Assembly: GCA_936440205.1 (NCBI GenBank)
Contig: OW387140.1
Span: 30,625,659 to 30,689,658, forward strand
Source of the DNA: Lepidonotus clava
Taxonomy: Eukaryota; Annelida; Polychaeta; Phyllodocida; Polynoidae
Direction: 5' to 3'
Length of the DNA: 64,000 nt
The notes under the pieces were generated by a model, which worked only from the letters and a program-made list of their open reading frames with translations, did not search any database and was not told the origin of the DNA. The position numbers were made by a program, and so were the translations under genes. Below are positions 11,201-23,200 of this stretch, one piece after another (within the stretch, counting starts at the first letter, position 1; every line of letters starts with the position of its first letter).

Positions 11201-14200
11201 TAGTTCTGAAACTCACATACATGGCAATTTCATAACAAAACTTATGTAAATTGATCCAAACTGATGTAAACAACAACAAAACTCACATAGCTATGATGAA
11301 GGTATGAAGTGATCGTAACTTATGAAATGCAAAATTTACAGAGGTTTGTTATGAAACAGGCCACTGTTTAGCCATGATTTGTTAGTTGACACAATATTAT
11401 CACTGATCTTTCACTTCACGGTTGCCGTTTGGAGGATGTAGGAGCCTTTTGTTTTCAACATTATCACTGATCGTTAGAGTATATATGTGACCTGCTCTGC
11501 GATTTTGGGGCTACTTGACATGAATAATGAATTTAGAACAAGGCTCAGGCTTTCTAAAAATGTAAACAGAAGTTAACAGAAGCTGAGCTGTGAGCTTCTG
11601 AACATGATATGGTCAGACACCTTAAATCCATTAGAATTACGATGCAGATGGTAGCGACAGAATTATAAACAGTTATATATAGAGTAAAATATTATTTACA
11701 TTAATTATGATGCAAACAAAATACTCCCATTTTTATTCTAATGAAGATAGCTACAATCTGTTTTTTGCATAATGTAGCTAAAGAGTTCTTCTTTTAAGTT
11801 TTTCTAATTCTCGAATAAATGTCACATGACCTGGTTTCCATGGAAACCAAATTCTTTATAATATCAGTTATTCTACATTTTGACGTTCGATAAACATTCT
11901 GGTTACCATGGCAACAAAATGTAAAATTTTAGAAAATTGTAAAGTTTCATATAAAACTACACAAAATTTGATTTTTAGTCAAAATTTGACTTATTTCAAC
12001 ATTTTTGGTCATTTTCTGTGTAAATATTGAAGATAGACCTATAAAAGTGTATGTTAATAGGTCCTGAATTTGCAGAGCTGGTCACATATGTCTCCCTACA
12101 CAGAAAGGATTCTCTATGTGGGATTTAAGCATTATATAGCATGTTTTAAGCTTTCAAGAGATACCAAGCTCATCAAAATTGGATAATAAAAGTTGGTTTA
12201 AGACATTTTCATCCCCATTTTATACAAATCTACCCATATCTTCTTTAAAATTAGCTGTAGAGTTTAAGATATAACCCCCTTGGAGCATCCTTTCTGTGCT
12301 AATGCCCTAGTATTCCTCTAATTTTTTTGGGGGAAACATTTTACAAATAGCAAAGTCAAGTTAAATTTACTGAAAATAAAGATTGACTCTTAAATAAATA
12401 TAGCATGTCCATATGGCAGCCCAAATTGAATGCTTCAATTTGAAACTTTACCTCTTTTTCTATCTTAGTAAGAAGTGACGAAATAGTACATTAAGAAGAA
12501 AAACAGGGACAATGTGCCTTTTTTATTCAAAGAAATCTGGTAACTATGGTAACCAACTGACTCTGAAATCAAATTTAGTTCTTCCATGCAATAGCACTAA
12601 TTAAATACTTCAATTTGACACCCTGGTTGCATTGCTATTGTAATAAGCAGTGATGATATCATACATTCTAAAGAAAATATGGAGAAAACGGCTATTTTTA
12701 ACAACAAATGTGGTAACCATGGCAACCAACTCGCTCTAAAATCAAACTTTGCACTTTCTTGCAATATCAATCATCAAAAACTTCAAATTGACACCCTGGT
12801 TGCATTGCTATCTTAATAAGCCGTGAAGATATGGGGCATTTAGAAGAAAAAAACAGGAAAAAATTGGCATTTTTCATAATTGTTCTGGTTACTATGGCAA
12901 CCAACTCACTCTAAGATCAAATTTTGCACTTCCTTGCAATAGCACTCATCCAATACTTCAATTTGACACCCTGGTTGCATTGCTATCTTAATAGGCCATG
13001 AAGATACAGGGCATTCAGAAGAAAAATGGGGAAAAAATTGGCATTTTTCATTATTGTTCTGGTTACCATGGCAACCAACTCACTCTAAAATCAAATTTTG
13101 CACTTCCTTGCAATAGCACCCATCAAATGCTTCAATTTGACACCCTGGTTGCTTTGCTATCTTAATAGGCCATGAAGATATGGGGCATTCAGAAGAAAAA
13201 TGGGGAAAAAATTGGCGTTTTTCATTATTGTTCTGGTTACCATGGCAACCAACTCACTCTAAAATCTAATTTTGCACTTCCTTACAATAGCACTCATCAA
13301 ATACTTCAATTTGACACCCTGGTTGCATTGCTATCTTAATAAGCAGTGAAGATATCCGGCATTCAGTCGAAAAATTGGGAAAAAATTGGCATTTTTCATA
13401 ATTGTTCTGGTTACAATGGCAACCATCTCACCCCAAAATCAAATCTAACTTGTTCAGGTGATAGCACTAATTTAATGCTTCAATTTGATACCTTGGTTGC
13501 ATTTCTATCTTAGACATTAACAAAGCTGTGGCATGAAAACCACTATTGATGAGTGCATTATGACACCATACATTATGGTAACCAAGGTCATCTGGCCTAT
13601 GAAAAGCCCAGTCAGATGGGGAACATACCTCTTTCGCAGTAGAGATTCTGATACTTCTACTATTGCTAGAGACATCAGAGAGGTATCAAATTAAAGGTCT
13701 TGACCTTGGCTTTCATCTTCACTATAATATGTCCCTTTCTGTTCATATCCCTCGCTGTGGAATGGAACGTCATCAAGTCTAAGAGAAAAAAAGGCCAAAA
13801 AATGACCTTGACCTTGGGTTTTGACCTTGAAACGACCTTCAGATTTAAACAGAAACCATGTTAGATATTAGGGCCCCAGTGCCCCTTTATGATTCCAAAG
13901 TTAGATTCCTGCTATAATTTAATTATATACCTGAGAAAAATGAAAATACCATATTTCTGATTTTCCCCCATTTTTCACTTCAAATGGTTGCCATGGCAAC
14001 CAGAGCAATATCCCAGACTGCCACCAACCATTTTCTAGTACCTGAGGGTCCCTCCAACATAACTAGATATGTGTCATAATTTCATCACAAAAGTCACACG
14101 GAATGACACATGATGCCCTACTAATAACTACTGTCCTCAAAAGACACATAATAGAATCAGTATGGGCATCTGATTTTCTAAAGTAACCCGCGATCTCTGT

Positions 14201-17200
14201 TTCATTAGATATATTATTTTTCACAGATTGCGGTGGACGGAAAAGAAGTTCCCCTTCAGAAAATATCTCTTCCCAACAAGGTGGTCCTCACGAGGTCATT
14301 CTTAGCAAACATGGCCAATGTCATCAAGCGGATGGAGTTTTGTGCCGGCACTACTTATGAAAAACTTGGGAATGAAGATTCTTCGGAACCACAGGTATTA
14401 AAAGCTTTTCTTTTGAACCTTGTGTTTTCGAAATATTCATTTCGGTCATCAAAAAATTACCTCTATAATGCAAGATATGCATTATTGTAATTATGACAAA
14501 TATGAATTACTGGTAGAACATGCAGGACTGCCACTGACCCTACATTTCCTAAATTCACCTGTATATGTATTTTTAGCTAACCCTGTACTTACACAGTTTT
14601 GACATATATACCCTATATTTTTAAGTTTTAACAAAATTAATGGTTAAAACTGAAATAAAGTAAACAAGAAGGGTGCAGATCTCGATAGGTCTTTGGGGCT
14701 ACTGGGCCACCAGACTCCCCTCTTCTAATCCGAGAAGTTAGGGCTCCTTAATCTCTTCGATTCCTTGTTTAACCTCCTTCATTATAATTGTTATATACAT
14801 ATCTCTGATAAGGTGTATGTAGGAGCTCCATTTCTTTCATTTTCATACTGATTTGAAGCTCCATTTCTTACATTTTGGATTTTACTTGACTTAATAAGGC
14901 AGTTTCGAAACGGACTATTTTCGAGACTACTTGAAGACCTGCTGCTTGCACAAGCTGAAGTGTTGTTTGAGTTTGTAGATTTAATAAAAGAAATGTTAAT
15001 AAAAGCGCAAACGCATTAGCGTCAAGGAACTATGCAGTATCCACCTTTATTTGATGTGTAGGTTCTTTTAAATGTAGAGAAATCAGCTAAATATGTAAGG
15101 GGGAATTAGCCTGCCAAAGATTTGGGAAGATGTTCATCAAAAGTATATAGAGATTCCACTGTATGATTTTAAATAAATGTTAGTTGCCCATTAGGGTACG
15201 TGGATCTTAGGATTAACCTTATCAAACCTAATTATATCTGGCCCTGGCAGGTGGCCTTGTCAAGCCCTGCTTTACCATTACCACGCTGCATCGACGCTTC
15301 CAAAGTAGATGACAGTAAATTGTGATAATTATATAGGCAGATAGATGTAAATTGTTAGTGTACGATCTCTAATAATTATGTTGCTTTTTGTTTCATTAAA
15401 GGAGTTGCAACAAACCGATTCTACTATAAGATCCAGAACATGCTATCGCCTTTTACCTCTCTTCTGTAAGTGCATATTTTCCCATATTATGATAAAAAGT
15501 CTTTCATACTTCCTTCGGGGATAGTCAGCGATGTTTTAGGCCGCTTCCAGTCAGCGATGTTTTAAGTCGCTTCCCTACTATTCCCTACCCTACCCCACTC
15601 ATATCGCTCCCTAGCGTCCTCCTCTCCGCTACCCTACCCTATAAATACCCTTTTCTGCTTGATCCTACTCCATTCTCCCCTATTATATCCTCACCCTGCG
15701 CTGTTCTGCCCTGACACTATCCAACCCTATTCTCATTGTCCCCTACCCCACCCAAACCCACCATGCCTTTAACCTACATGCATTGCTCTGACGCTATCGT
15801 ACCTTACTATCACCCTCCCCTTTCCAGCCTTATCCTACCCCCCACCCTCTCCCTTCCTACTCTACCCTATCGTTACCCTACCCTACTCTGTCACTGCCCT
15901 TTCCTTTCCTTATTTACCCCACTCTATCCTCAACTTATCCTCACCCTGCCCTGTACTTAACCTTCCTTCCCCTCCCCTCAACTCAACTCAACTCCAGCAC
16001 GCTACCCTACCTAAAGTAGCTTACCAGCTTACCTGAGGACCTTAAATCAGTGGGTTTGTTAACTTGCCCCATACCAACTTGGCGACTTTTACACAGTCGG
16101 CCGATTGGTTGGCGCTAAATTCAGTCGATTCTGCCCTTTAAAATCAGCCGACTGTCCATTCCAATATAATATACTTACAGGCAACCTTATGAGTTGGCCT
16201 ATTCTCCCAGTCGCCTGTCGCTCGTCGGCGTTAAAATCTCCTAGTGGGTATGGGGCTTAAGTTTCAGCGTATGGGTTCATTTACTCAGTTAAGAAGCAGG
16301 GGCGGATCCTAGATGGGGGGGGGGGGGGGGGGGGATCCAGGGGGTCCTGACACCCTCCCCCCCCAACCTTTTGGTGGACCCTTATTAATGCAATTCAAAA
16401 GATGGCACGTAGTGAAAGGGGGCAGTAGATAAGTAGAAATTCAGTCATCAAAGATAAATGAATTGAGTCACGTTGTCTTGCTTGATTTAAGAGCCTCCTT
16501 AACATTCGATGTACTTTGTTTTCTAGCAGATTATGTCTAATTAGCAATCCTTTTTTTCGTAGCTACTAGTCGAGGATGCCAGTCTTGCCAACAAAAGAAG
16601 AAAAACATTCACAAGGTAACTCTGAGAAAAAACAGAAACGCTATCTTTAGCCAGACCTTTTCTCCTGCTCTTATAGCCACATTGAAACCTCCAAAAGCCA
16701 CACCATTGACATCTCCGGGGACTATTGAGGCTCACATTAAGTCAGAAAGGTTACGAGCTCATTGCGCTGTTTCAGTTTGTCAAAGAGTGGCAACTACTCC
16801 AGTGCTGGACCCTTCACCAAAGCAGAAAACAAGAACTGTACCAGTACCTTCGGAATCTCCTGAAACTCATATTCGGTCAGAAACGTTACGAGCTCATTGT
16901 ACTCCTTCAGTCAGTAGAAATGCATCAATCACAACATTATCTGACCGTTCAGACTGTCAAGAAACAATGGCTATACCGTTGCAAGACTCTCCTGACAGTC
17001 ATGAAGTGATGGATATACCAGTGACAGACTCTCCTGACAATCAGGAAACTATGGATATACCAATGCCAGACTCTCCTGACAGTCCTGCAAATAAGGATAC
17101 ACCAGTGGCAGACCCACCAAATGCAACAACACTGAAACCTCCAGATTCTACTGAGACGCAGAACCCGTCAGAATGGTCCCAAGCTCGTCGCACTGCCTCA

Positions 17201-20200
17201 GTCAGACAAAACACATCTAATATACCAGTGCTGGGCTCTTCAGTCAATCAGAAAAGAAAGACTGCACCAGTGCCAAACACCTCAGCGAGTCGGACAGCAA
17301 AGGCAAACCCAGTGCCAGTCCGTCCCAAGGCCAAAGCCCTGAAACCTCCAGAATTTAAAGTAATTCATTTTCGGTCTGAAAGGTTACAAGCCCGTCATAC
17401 TGCCTCAGTCAGTCAAAAAACATCAACCACACCAGTGCCAGACCCGCCAACAAGTCAGGAAACAACTACGCCAGGGCCTGATTCGTCTATTGCTGTCTCA
17501 TGGTACCTATTCTGTTACATTGACGTTTTACACAGTTCGGTTTAAGAAAACATGAGGTACTTGAGAAATCTAAAGAAAAATATGTTCTTTGATATTTAAC
17601 CCAACGGCCATTATCATTTTGCTTAAAGTTTAAGAACCAATGTCAAAATGAAGCCCCGGTCGTGTATTGCCTGATAATTGCTATAATTACATACTTCTGC
17701 CATCTTTTTGTTTTGGTGAATCATTGTGTAGTTGTGTTAAAATGTTGAATGCAGTAATGGTTCACGGTTCAATGAATGGAAAAGGCTATATCTGCATCAT
17801 AAAGCAGCATTTTTGCTATATTACCGTTGAGGATTATTTTTAGAACATATATACACGCGACTTATCTATCTATGTAATCAGTTATTATTTGACATATATT
17901 ATCTAACAACTTACACTATTGAATCTGTAATTGATCATTGACCCATTTCAAATTGGTCTTTACATATCAATCAATTTCTTTATTTTTCTAGGAAATAACA
18001 TTTTTGGATCAAAGGTGTAAAGCTAAAAGATGTGAAGGAAATCATTACTTTAATCTAATCACAGAAAGAGTAATGTTTTGTTTTTTTTCTAGGCTACTCT
18101 CTAATATGAATTCTGGAATTGGTGCCACTTCACTTCACGAAATCTACGCTACCTATGTCAAGGACCATCCTCTACCTATTGGAACAAACCAATTTTCTAA
18201 ATTGATATTTGCAATATTTCCCGGAGTACAGATTTGCCAGACATCAACAACACTCAAGATGAACCGAACAAGACTGTATAGAGGTAACTTGTAATGCATG
18301 AAATACTCCTATATTTACTTGAACATTGGCAGTGGAGATTCATAGAGTGGAAGATTAAACACTTCACGTGAGTTTAACAAGAGATCTATTTGCCATCAAT
18401 CGGTTTTCTAAGCTTTCCATCATTTCATTCCATTTCGACGGAAAAATATTAGCACGTGAAGAAAACTTCTCTTAAGAAATAAGTTTAAATGTTCCATTCT
18501 AATGTATGCTCTTTTATTACAGGTATCACTATGGAAACTGCACTACCAATCCCTTTTGAAGATGTTGGGGATTTGTTTGAGAAACACGGTTACATTGTTT
18601 CTATTCAAAACCAGTGCATCACTGCTGAGCTGTCCTTGGACATGAAATTTGATGGATTTCGACCCATAAAAAAGATAACCTTATGGGAGTCTGGAGCTTA
18701 CAAGGTAAAGGTGTTTCTGTCTGTGTTCCCCATTCATGTATGTATGTTACTAAAGAAAGGCTGATCATTAAAGATGTCGTTTTTGTCGAGTACTTACAAA
18801 GATTAACTTACCATATTGAAACATTTGCACAACATTTTTTATCAGGTCACCAGAATTAATTATGAAAATGGTATTATGCTCGTTTTGGTTATTTATTGGA
18901 TATACGTGGCAAATACTCAAGGTATTGGATACATTCATGCTAGGTAAATCAAATTCCTTCAACTTCTGTACACATATGAGTGGATTTAGGAGTCATTGGA
19001 CCTTCATGCTTTGCTTACTAGAATTGGATGCATGTGTCAGTGATTTACCTCTGAATACCAGTCATACCAGAAACACTCTAAATGGGTCCTTTATATAGAC
19101 GTGCAAAATCTAGGATAGCTGAAAGACCAGGTTGGCCTAGAAATAACATTAATTGGTGTTTCCAATAGATATACTCATAAATCCTCATCTGAAAAGCCCT
19201 TAAAGTATAAACGTCCAAATAATTTTCATTGATGAGCATTTGATTTATCATTATTCATCTGACATATCTTTGTTTCTAATCTTTATTGAAATTATGATAA
19301 AGGGAAGCACAGAAACAAAAACCCATAATATCCTTTGGCCTTGAGTGGTTCCCTTCCCACTGAACCTCTGCCCTATCCCTCTTCCACCACCCTACACCTC
19401 AGTGGTCTACCACCACTAGCTAGGTATGGGACACACATGTGCCAGATGTCCTGGCTGACACATAAACAGAGAGGCAGCAAAGTTGGGGTCACAGGTCATT
19501 GACCAGTTCTTTTTTTTTTCCGCAAAAGTATTTTCTTTTAGTTCAGAGACTATGTCTAATTTCTCTTGTTTCTTTTGTTGATTGTCTACCTTCCCGACCA
19601 CTTATAACCAATATCTGTATTGGGCAAACAAACTATTCTTTGACCAACATTGAAAACAAATATAGACTTTAAAAAAGACAGTTGCAATCATCCAGTGGCA
19701 ACGATACCGAGCCGAAGCTCATTTACACGCTTCATTATGTTTTCTTTTTTGAAAAGCAATATTTCACTTAGTGTGTGAGATGAGAAAATTGACGGACGCA
19801 CAGAAAACATTCACAAGAAGTGATATTTGACTCGTCGTTTTATTACAGAAAGTTGTCTGTTTTCACACAAATAAACTAGACAAGGAACGATAATTCAGAT
19901 ACAGAGCCCACTCAAGTTAAATCTTTATTCTCCGGGATCGTCCTCGATCCCTTCGGGATCAGTACTTCCCGGAGAATATAGATCATATTTTTAGGCCTGG
20001 AACCAGCACTTTCGCTAGTAGTGTTAGTACACACACTCTCCAAGCACCAGCGGTCAAATTTCAGCTAATGGCAGCTTTTTGATAGCTCTGCTTGGAGATC
20101 GTGAGTCTATAACACTGTCTTCTATGGGGTTTCTGAATGTAGGTCACCCGTAACATCTGTTCGGAGATTGAAATCTTTCCAAATATGGTCATGTATAGTG

Positions 20201-23200
20201 TTTCCCTCATAAGTTATACTATTTTTGAAAAGTTGAACATGTTTGTGTCTGTTGTTTGATCCTAAGGGTCAACATTTATTGGCGAAAGTATAGATTGGAT
20301 ATTGGAAGGACTGGCATTGTCCTGGTTTGCCCATCCTTGAACCTGGTATGCCAATAATGGTACCTGGTATGCCAATAATGGTACCTGGTATGCCAATACC
20401 GGTACCTGGTATGCCAATGCCGGTACCTGGTATGCCAATACCGGTACCTGGTATGCCCATCACCATCCCCATCCATCCCAGTGAAAATATTTTTGAAAAG
20501 TTGAGCATGTTTGTGTCTGTTATTTGATCCTAAGGGTCAACATTCATTTGTGAAAGTATAGATTGGGTATTGGGTGTGGATGGGTGTGGATGTCATGGGG
20601 ATGTCATGGCATTGTCATGGGGATGTCATGGCATTGTCATGGAGATGTCATGGCATTGTCATGGGGCTGGCATGGCATTGTCATGGGGATGGCATGGCAT
20701 TGTCATGGGGATGGCATGGCATTGTCATGGGGATGGCATGGCATTGTCATGGGGATGGCATGGCATTATCATGATGATATAGCATCGTCATGGGGATGTC
20801 ATGGCATCGTCATGGGAATTTTACTGATATTTCCTAACCACATCTCTAGTTTATCTATATAATGTCAAATACCCGGAGCTCTTTGGTTTTCTAAACCACT
20901 ATCGAATCGATAATTCGTTTGGGTACTTGTTTATGTATGTTAAATAGTGTAAAAACATCTCTTCCAGAAAGAGTAAAGCAGGCCCAACGACTGATGTCTG
21001 TCTTCAAAAGGAAGAACGAGCATCTCAGTTTCTAAACATGTGCATTATAATTTATATCAAGCATATTTTATCAACAGATTGAAGTTGATGGAGTAGAAGT
21101 CTCGCTTCAGAAAATAGGTCTTCCCAACACGATGTCCATCAAAGGGTCTTTCTTAGCAAACATGGCGGACATCATTAAACGTCTCGACTTCTGTGGTGGA
21201 AGTACCATTGCAGAACTTCACAACCAAGATTCCTCACAAGAGCAGGTAAGAAAACCAGAAATTGAACATTTATAGACTTTGTTTGGCACAGGACATTAGC
21301 ATAGTATAAAGGCTATATTCCACTATACTATATTTTCTTGCAGGACCATGAAAAAAATGCAAGCAAACTGCTGCAAACTTGTTTGCGGTAGGGTAGCACA
21401 AGGTGGAGTATAGGTACTTGCAGCACTTGCTAGTACTGCAAATGATTTTATATAGGTTTTCTATGGATTGCTTGCAGACAGGGATATCAACATGTTGGTA
21501 TCAAATCTGCAAATTGCTTGTGGTGGCTACAACAAGAGAAAATATATTTTTCAGTCCTCTGGACTGAAAAACCTTGCTTTGGTGGCGAACTTCTGCAATT
21601 TGTGGATCTCCAGCGAAGCTAATGAAATTGCGGTAAAAATGAATGTCCTGACAATGATTATCTTTCGCCACCAAACCACGGGTCAGGGGCAGTACGGAGG
21701 GGCTAGGCTGGTCCCCACCCGTCCCGTTTCGCTCTGACTAAGTACTGTGAATGTATTTATTTTCGCGCTGTGCATATTTACTCTTAATTTGCGTTATGAA
21801 TTTTCCACGAAAATATGTACAACACGAATATATCTTTTAGCATACCACATATTGTCTTGGTACCATGAAATTAAATCCCAGCGAATTTGTTCTTAAGAGC
21901 AAATGCGCAAAAATGCAAACACACAAAAATATCTACGTTCACAGTATAGGTAGAGTATAGGAGGGGGCTGGCATACCCGGTCCCAGGGCCACACGTTGGC
22001 AGAACGGGGGCCTTCTTTTGGGCCTGGTTGAATGACCAGTAGACAGACCTGTACTGGTCAGTAGTGCCGGGTCCCAGACAAATACCAATTATGACCCCTC
22101 AGTCCCGTGGTATACATAGCCCTTGTCAGTAGCTATACTTGATAGATAGTCTCGGCTGACGCCTCAACTATATATCGGGCATACCCACTGACTCGTGCTA
22201 TATCTACCACGTAAACAGACCTGTTGGACGGCTCAACTACGGTGCCTGTGCAACTACCACTACACCCCCACCCCCCACCCCGCCTTCCAAACCGGCCCTA
22301 ACCAGCCTATCCCCCCCCCCCCCCCCAGCACTCTGGGACGAATGATCCTCCACGCCTGAATGAACGTCCGTGGTGGGGGGGGGGGGGGATAGGCTGACGG
22401 CTTGGGAGGGGAAGGGGGGCCCTTGTACACAAGCAAAGGGTGTTGTTAGAGTCTGTGGGGAGGGGAGGGGGCGGAGCCCACACCACCCTTACCTGTCAAT
22501 CAGGGCCAACCAGAGGGGACTGCCTTGACCAATCAGTGGCAGGGGCAGGGGCAGGGTGGGGGGAGAGGGTGAAGGGTCCAATTAGCACCAATTTCACGCC
22601 TCTTAACTCTACACAATGGAAAAACATCCGACAGTAAGGCTTTTGGGGCGTACTCCACCAATAACCACTAGATGGCGCCCCAAAAGCAAAAAGTGACCAC
22701 AAATGCTACCTACCGCAAAGTGGAATATAGCCTTCAATCAACTCGATCATAGGTTGTAATATGATCATACTGTAAGATATCAATGGAAACAATAGATTAC
22801 TATGAAAGGTTTAGATTACTGGTACATGTATTATGTGTAGTTAAAGAACATTATTACTATACAAAGTTTTTTGATATTCCAAATACCTAATACACCTATC
22901 ATCTATTTGAAAATTGTATTGTGTTCCTATTAGATATTACTTGACAAACCTTTATAGTGAGCAATATGGCAGACTTGCGGCGTATGGACCAGTGTAACTG
23001 AAGTGCATTTATGTATTACACATTGAAACCTAGCATATTAAGATTGCAGGGCATAAGTGAATGGAAATGGGTTATTCTTCCTCATATTTTGTCTTTGTAG
23101 CAAAATCATATATGTGGCTCCTACTCAAGTAGATGAAGCATCATAATGTCATTTTAATACATAGATCTATACGTCTGATTTAAATAAATGCATATATACG

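Larger units (their letters stand above)
6789..14122. mobile_element. Foldback-type DNA element filling intron 3
   Basis: The ends are inverted: GTAGGGCATCATGTGTCATT at 6789 and its reverse complement finishing at 14122, each flanked by TA. The arms run about 6789-8610 and 12420-14122. The outer 650 bp is nearly perfect inverted sequence, and the inner part of each arm is about six tandem 174-bp subunits. Long inverted repeats built of tandem subrepeats around a unique loop are the hallmark of Foldback (FB/TU-like) elements. No transposase ORF is visible in the 3.8 kb loop, so it is non-autonomous. Without it, intron 3 would be only about 130 bp. Confidence 0.85.
5904..15465 (+). other. Module 1 exons of the triplicated gene
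   Basis: Residues 39-241, in exons of 191, 182, 168 and 64 nt. The first exon encodes WLLSNLTYG, then the winged-helix-like core VDIYARYAAENPTPMGTRWF, SKLICKVFPGI and TRLYEGI. The second encodes PIPFQHVANLFEEHGY, then GFQPIKKITFWESGTYK. The third encodes VDGKEVPLQKISLP and SFLANMANVIKRMEFC. The fourth encodes CYRLLPLF. By hand count the 61-residue second-exon segment is identical to module 2 at 39 positions. Its third intron is expanded to 7.5 kb by a foldback element. Confidence 0.85.
21309..22734. mobile_element. TIR element in intron 9
   Basis: The perfect 16-bp termini are AAGGCTATATTCCACT (21309-21324) and its reverse complement (22719-22734). A second inverted pair, ttgcggtaggtagcat-like, sits just inside. 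There is no transposase ORF and no clean target duplication. The interior holds two hairpins (22303-22396 and 22639-22687). Confidence 0.65.

Noticed and set aside
20269-20862. Overlapping ORFs of GIPGTGI, MPIPVPG and HGIVMGM repeats
   Set aside because: They are VNTR translations open in several frames on both strands, with no other coding sign.
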